From the NCBI RefSeq assembly GCF_000347035.1, contig NZ_ANIJ01000025.1:62001-126000 (forward strand): DNA of 64,000 nt. The letters are read 5' to 3'. A program made the translations under genes and the position numbers. Positions 59,767 through 64,000 of this stretch are shown piece after piece (within the stretch, counting starts at the first letter, position 1; each line of letters starts with the position of its first letter). The stretch is from Leptospira sp. B5-022. Lineage in GTDB: Bacteria; Spirochaetota; Leptospiria; Leptospirales; Leptospiraceae. The notes under the pieces were generated by a model that saw only the letters and a list, made by a program, of their open reading frames with translations, did no database searches and was not told the DNA's origin.

Positions 59767-60375
59767 TTATAAAAATCCACCCAGCACGTATTGGATAAAC
59801 GTAGTCAGAGAAGTCGGTTGTACTAATATGGCAACCGCAAGTCCGGTAAGCGCTCCGTAAAAATGTGCATCATGATTGATCCCATCCTGCCTGTTTTTGG
59901 ATGCATAATAAGAATAGGCCAAATACAAGATCGCATATAAAGGTCCAGGTATCGGGATCGGTATAAAGAAAAAGAAAATTTTAGAATACGGATAAAATAA
60001 AATAGAAGCAAATACGATCCCGGACGTTCCGCCGGAAGCTCCAAGGCTTGCATAATTCGTATCCGCTTTATTTTTTTGGAAAGATACCAGATTTGCAATT
60101 AGGATACTAGCTAAGTATAACCCCATAAATCCCAATGGACCGAGCACTATATCCACATGCCTTCCGAAAAAGTACAGAGTCAGCATGTTAAAGAATAAAT
60201 GGGAAAAATCCGCATGAACAAAACCGCTTGTGGCTAAGGTATAATAATTCCCTTCTTTAGAATCTCGGAAAGGTCTTAGGATCAATTTGTCTAAAAGATT
60301 TTGATCCACGTATAACGTGTAAAGACTGATAACCCCTGTGACAATTATTGTTATAAGTGTAATGTCTAATCTCAT
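59767..60375 (-). CDS. Rhomboid family intramembrane serine protease
   Basis: The 202-residue protein has six hydrophobic segments. The active-site motif GASG holds Ser114, and His171 in the sixth helix (AHFYGALTG) completes the dyad; [21 protein letters not shown] is the L1/helix 2 signature. Rhomboids cleave membrane proteins within the bilayer. Its ATG overlaps the uvrB stop by four bases, with AGAGGAAA upstream. Confidence 0.9.
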   Translation of the reverse strand: MRLDITLITIIVTGVISLYTLYVDQNLLDKLILRPFRDSKEGNYYTLATSGFVHADFSHLFFNMLTLYFFGRHVDIVLGPLGFMGLYLASILIANLVSFQKNKADTNYASLGASGGTSGIVFASILFYPYSKIFFFFIPIPIPGPLYAILYLAYSYYASKNRQDGINHDAHFYGALTGLAVAILVQPTSLTTFIQYVLGGFL

Positions 60376-62369
60376 TTTTCCTCTATAGGATTCACTTTAA
60401 TGGTAAGCATTTTGTCTCTGAGTAAAGCAGCTCTTTCGAAATCCAGTTCCTTGGCGGCTTTTAACATTTCTTCCCTGATCTTCTCTTTCATTTCCTCTTT
60501 AGAAGAGAAGTTTTTCTCCCTAAATTTCTTGTTGATCTCTTCCGCTGCTTGTTCTTCCGGAGCCAGTTCTTTTTCCGTTCGTTCGATCATATCGGCAATT
60601 TCCTTTTTGATCGTTTGCGGAGAGATCCTATATTTCAGGTTATGTTCCTCTTGAATTGCTCTTCTTCTTTTGGTCTCTTCTATGGCCTTGGTCATAGAAT
60701 CCGTCATCTTATCCGCGTATAATATCGCAGTTCCGTTAATATTTCTCGCGGCCCTACCGATGGTCTGTATTAAGGATTTATAATTTCTTAAAAAACCTTC
60801 CTTGTCCGCGTCCAAAATAGCGACAAGAGAAACCTCGGGGAGATCCAATCCTTCCCTTAAAAGATTGATCCCTACCAGGACATCATATATTCCTTTCCTG
60901 AGATCCCGGATGATCTCCACCCTTTCCAAGGTATCCACTTCGGAATGGAGATAGGAAACTTTAAGCCCTAGTTCCTTATAATAGTCCGTTAAGTCTTCCG
61001 CCATCTTCTTGGTTAATGTGGTGACTAAGACCCTCTCTCCCAGTTCTATCCTTTTTCGGATCTCTACTAAAAGATCCTCTACCTGATTTTTCGTAGGTCG
61101 GACTTCTACGTTCGGGTCGAGAAGCCCCGTAGGACGAATGATCTGTTCTACTCTTGTTTTACTCTTCTCTAATTCGTATTCCGCAGGTGTAGCGGATACA
61201 TAGAGTGTTTTCGGAGTTAACAATTCGAATTCCGTAAAGTTCAAAGGTCGATTATCAAGGGCAGAAGGTAATCTGAATCCGAAATCCACCAGAGTTTGTT
61301 TACGAGCCCTATCGCCGGCATACATTCCACCCACCTGAGGAATGGTAACATGAGACTCGTCCACTATAAGTAAAAAATCCCCGCGGAAATAGTCTATGAG
61401 ACAAGCAGGTCTTTCTCCTTCTTTTCTTCCAGTGAGATGACGGGAATAATTTTCGATCCCGTTACAATAACCCATCTCTTGCAGCATTTCCATATCGTAA
61501 TTCGTTCTGGATACGATACGCTGAGCTTCCAAAAACTTGTTCTCTTTGGTGAACTTGATCTCTTGTTCCGCCATCTCATCTTTAATTCTTTTTACGGCGT
61601 CCTTTATCAAAGGAGGCGACATGATGAAGTGTTTTGCAGGATAGATAAAACATTTTTCCTGTTTTGCAAGTACTTGAGCGGTAACCGGATGTATCCTGGA
61701 AATAGAATCCACTTCGTCTCCGAAAAATTCGATACGGAATGCATCCGTATGATAGGCAGGATAAACTTCGATTGAATCCCCTCTTACTCTGAAATTTCCC
61801 CGAGAGAAATCCGTATCATTACGATTATATTGTATATGCAGAAGTTTGCGGATGACCTGATCTCTGTCTATGATATCACCTTTTGTCAAAGCAACAACGG
61901 AGTTCACATATTCTTCCGGAGATCCTAAACCGTAAATACAAGAAACGGAGCTAACGATCACCACATCGTCTCTTTCCAGCAGAGAAGAAGTTGCCCGCAG
62001 TCGGAGTTTGTCAATTTCCTCGTTCATGGACATATCTTTTTCGATAAACGTATCGGAAGAAGGAACGTAAGCTTCCGGTTGGTAGTAATCGTAATAAGAA
62101 ACGAAATATTCCACCGCATTTTCCGGGAAAAACTCCTTAAACTCTCGAAATAACTGCGCCGCCAAAGTTTTGTTATGCGACAGTACCAAGGTAGGAAGTC
62201 CCATATTCGCGATCACCTGGGCCATGGTGAACGTTTTTCCGGAACCGGTCACACCTACTAAGGTGACTTTATCCTCACCCTTTTTGAATGCTTGGCCAAT
62301 TTTTTCTATAGCTTGGACCTGGTCCCCGGCAGCTTTATAGTTGGAATGGATTTTAAAAATTGAAGACAT
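60372..62369 (-). CDS. uvrB: Excinuclease ABC subunit B
   Basis: The 665-residue protein has the P-loop GVTGSGKTF (38-46), the beta-hairpin region [13 protein letters not shown], helicase motifs ([27 protein letters not shown]) and the C-terminal UVR motif near 620. UvrB verifies DNA damage after UvrA loading and recruits UvrC. Length is normal. It is followed by a rhomboid gene with a four-base overlap. Confidence 0.97.
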   Translation of the reverse strand: MSSIFKIHSNYKAAGDQVQAIEKIGQAFKKGEDKVTLVGVTGSGKTFTMAQVIANMGLPTLVLSHNKTLAAQLFREFKEFFPENAVEYFVSYYDYYQPEAYVPSSDTFIEKDMSMNEEIDKLRLRATSSLLERDDVVIVSSVSCIYGLGSPEEYVNSVVALTKGDIIDRDQVIRKLLHIQYNRNDTDFSRGNFRVRGDSIEVYPAYHTDAFRIEFFGDEVDSISRIHPVTAQVLAKQEKCFIYPAKHFIMSPPLIKDAVKRIKDEMAEQEIKFTKENKFLEAQRIVSRTNYDMEMLQEMGYCNGIENYSRHLTGRKEGERPACLIDYFRGDFLLIVDESHVTIPQVGGMYAGDRARKQTLVDFGFRLPSALDNRPLNFTEFELLTPKTLYVSATPAEYELEKSKTRVEQIIRPTGLLDPNVEVRPTKNQVEDLLVEIRKRIELGERVLVTTLTKKMAEDLTDYYKELGLKVSYLHSEVDTLERVEIIRDLRKGIYDVLVGINLLREGLDLPEVSLVAILDADKEGFLRNYKSLIQTIGRAARNINGTAILYADKMTDSMTKAIEETKRRRAIQEEHNLKYRISPQTIKKEIADMIERTEKELAPEEQAAEEINKKFREKNFSSKEEMKEKIREEMLKAAKELDFERAALLRDKMLTIKVNPIEEK

Positions 62370-62429
62370 ATTTTTGGAAAGAAAGACCCGAAAATCGAAG
62401 AAGTGTAAAACGTAAAAAAACTGAAAAAT

Positions 62430-63101
62430 TTACTTCGGAAGGATTTTTTCGGCCATGAACAAGGCCTGTCTTTTATCCTCTAAGATCTCGAGATCCATTT
62501 TATCGAATAATTTTTGCATAACCATCATCCCTCTCATTAGAGTGGCTGTGGAAGAAAATTTTCCCCTTTCTATATCTTCTTCGATATTTAATTCTCTCAG
62601 GTTGTTCACCAGTCGGATCTTAAAAATTCCGTTTTTTTCGATTGAATAAGCGACTTCTACGTTTCCGCCGTCACCATATTTGACTGCATTCTCCACCGCT
62701 TCGATGGAGCCGATCGTCAGATCCACGATCATATCCTCGTCGATCCCGTTCCCTCTCAAGAAAGATTCCATTCTGCTTCTAACATATTGCATCGGTTGGA
62801 ATTCGGTGCGGCCAAGTAGAAGGTATTCTTCTGTTTTGGAAGTTTTTTTACGTAGAGAAGATTCCGAAGAGAGAGTATATTCTCTGGGATCTAATTTACT
62901 TTTTGCGGCTTCTCCGGAAGTAACAAGCTCATCCAAAACTTTGGGAACCCAATCCGGAGAGAACATAGGCTCTTCTCTGAATTTTCGAAGAGTGTCCATA
63001 CGGATCCACGCATGGAAATCCTGGGAATTACCTGTTAAACCGTTTGCTAGGAGTTCCCGAATTCGGGCTTGTATCTCTCCTAGGGAAAAGGACATTCCCA
63101 T
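62430..63101 (-). CDS. RsbW-like anti-sigma-type ATPase domain protein
   Basis: The 223-residue protein has an N-terminal part of about 90 residues with no family I recognise, and a C-terminal HATPase_c_2 domain: the N-box VDLTIGSIEAVENAVKYGD near 125-143 and a degenerate G-box (STATLMRGMMVMQKLFD). It resembles serine-kinase anti-sigma factors of the RsbW type. Its natural antagonist may be a STAS protein; a SpoIIE phosphatase is encoded at 19.5 kb, but linkage is not shown. Confidence 0.8.
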   Translation of the reverse strand: MGMSFSLGEIQARIRELLANGLTGNSQDFHAWIRMDTLRKFREEPMFSPDWVPKVLDELVTSGEAAKSKLDPREYTLSSESSLRKKTSKTEEYLLLGRTEFQPMQYVRSRMESFLRGNGIDEDMIVDLTIGSIEAVENAVKYGDGGNVEVAYSIEKNGIFKIRLVNNLRELNIEEDIERGKFSSTATLMRGMMVMQKLFDKMDLEILEDKRQALFMAEKILPK

Positions 63102-63168
63102 ATTTTTCCATAGGACCGTTTTTTTCGAGGGGTGTAAATCCGATTTTTTCCGGAAGACAGTTTCCGAT

Positions 63169-63630
63169 TCACCAACGTCGGATTTGCCGCAATGCTTCGT
63201 ATGCGATTACAGCGACCGCGTTACTCAAATTCAAACACCTGCAATCTTCTTCCATCGGGATCCGAAGGATCCCATTAGGGATCTCTGATTGAAAAATTTC
63301 AGGAGGTAATCCGGAAGTTTCATTTCCGAACAAAAATACGTCATTCTCCCCATAATGAGGAGTTGTATAAGAAATTTTACCCTTAGTGGATATTAAATAT
63401 AATTTGGAATCGGAAGGTAAAGATTTTGAGAAAGTTTCCCAACTAGGATGAAGGGTCAATTTTAGTTTATCCCAATAATCCAACCCTGCTCTTCTTGCTG
63501 CTTTTTCAGACAACTCGAAGGCAGGTTCTCCTACAATATGCAACTCCGCACCTAAGGCGACGCAGAGTCGGGCGATATTTCCCGTATTGGGAGGTATCTC
63601 CGGTCGATACAATGCGATCCGGAGTGCCAT
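63169..63630 (-). CDS. trmL: tRNA (cytidine(34)-2'-O)-methyltransferase
   Basis: The 153-residue SPOUT protein has the TrmL signature: ALYRPEIPPNTGNIARLC (7-24), HIVGEPAFELSEKAARRAGLDY (near 31), FLFGNETSGLP (near 102), and the C-terminal trefoil knot IPMEEDCRCLNLSNAVAV. TrmL methylates the wobble ribose of tRNA-Leu. Its ATG immediately follows the stop of the S1-domain gene. Confidence 0.95.
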   Translation of the reverse strand: MALRIALYRPEIPPNTGNIARLCVALGAELHIVGEPAFELSEKAARRAGLDYWDKLKLTLHPSWETFSKSLPSDSKLYLISTKGKISYTTPHYGENDVFLFGNETSGLPPEIFQSEIPNGILRIPMEEDCRCLNLSNAVAVIAYEALRQIRRW

Positions 63631-64000
63631 TTAACCTTTTTTCTGTCCCTTGTTTAAGGATTTTGCAAGAATAGCGCCGAAAGATCCGGTGGAAGAAGTC
63701 TCTTCCGAAAGATATCCACTATAATCCAATCTTTCCTGCACTTCTTTCGCTTTTACAAGGGAAAGTGAGATCTGTCTTTTTGTAGGATTCACTTCCGTTA
63801 CGAAGGCAGAAACCGAATCACCGGTCTTGAAATGTTGTGCGGCAGGTGTACGATTTTGTAGTCCCGTTTCTCGATTGGGAACCAGTCCGGAAAAATGTTC
63901 ATTCAATTTTACGAATACTCCGAAAGGTTTTACACTTTCTACCGTTCCGGTAACCAAATCTCCTTCCTTGAACGGAACATTTTGCGCCCAAGGATCTTTT
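63631..64000 (-). CDS. S1 RNA-binding domain protein, C-terminal part (cut by right edge)
   Basis: The frame runs off the right edge; the 122 visible residues hold an S1 fold (EGDLVTGTVESVKPFGVFVK, FSGLVPNRETG, GDSVSAFVTEVNPTKRQISL), then a low-complexity tail. It looks like the last S1 domain of a larger S1-like protein, perhaps a ribosomal protein S1 relative. It precedes trmL with no gap. Confidence 0.85.
   Translation of the reverse strand, partial: KDPWAQNVPFKEGDLVTGTVESVKPFGVFVKLNEHFSGLVPNRETGLQNRTPAAQHFKTGDSVSAFVTEVNPTKRQISLSLVKAKEVQERLDYSGYLSEETSSTGSFGAILAKSLNKGQKKG

Overview
The window reads as chromosome of a spirochaete, most likely a Leptospira. The evidence is the spirochaete-type ribosomal and RNA polymerase proteins (RpoB carries Asn at the E. 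coli 531 position, as in other spirochaetes), loose spirochaetal lipoboxes, several 7TMR-DISM-type membrane sensors, AraC regulators fused to membrane domains, and many class III cyclases. Base composition is moderate and even across the window. I cannot name the species from sequence alone.

Layout. 1-5233 (minus strand) is the start of the S10 ribosomal operon (rpsJ, rplC, rplD, rplW, rplB cut by the edge), preceded by tuf and a shortened EF-G/TetM-like GTPase. 5.3-35.7 kb is a roughly 30 kb accessory block in mixed orientation: a TetR-GH1 glucosidase operon divergent from a fused trehalose-phosphate synthase/phosphatase with a GH15 hydrolase; an ada-alkB alkylation-repair pair; questin-oxidase-like, metallo-beta-lactamase-fold and YdeI-like genes; a PAS histidine kinase; a decayed potassium channel; two paralogous 7TM sensors, one with a PP2C phosphatase output and one with an adenylate cyclase output; an SDR/hydrolase/GMC-oxidoreductase operon flanked by a metallophosphoesterase and a sterol-desaturase-family enzyme; then a small cyclase, a membrane AraC regulator and small lipoproteins. 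35.7-48.0 kb (minus strand) is the secE-nusG-rplKAJL-rpoBC-rpsLG operon, led by tRNA-Thr and tRNA-Trp and closed by a clear intrinsic terminator. 48.2-64 kb is a second accessory and housekeeping region: vapBC overlapping another membrane AraC regulator, a second sterol-desaturase paralogue, an ankyrin/glycine-rich lipoprotein pair, an XRE regulator, two DJ-1/PfpI proteins, a repeat-expanded coiled-coil protein, an FMN reductase, a HAD hydrolase, a serine hydrolase, cutA, and a run comprising an S1-domain gene, trmL, an RsbW-like ATPase, uvrB and a rhomboid protease.

The main structural point is that the canonical rpsL-rpsG-fusA-tuf order is broken. rpsG ends at a terminator, about 30 kb of metabolic and signalling genes follow, and then an EF-G-like gene and tuf resume on the same strand. 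The most distinctive functional units are the GMC oxidoreductase/Cys-nucleophile hydrolase/SDR operon, the twin sensors with different outputs, and the vapB-vapC-membrane AraC overlap unit with an apparently leaderless promoter. I saw no CRISPR array, prophage, rRNA or intact insertion sequence.
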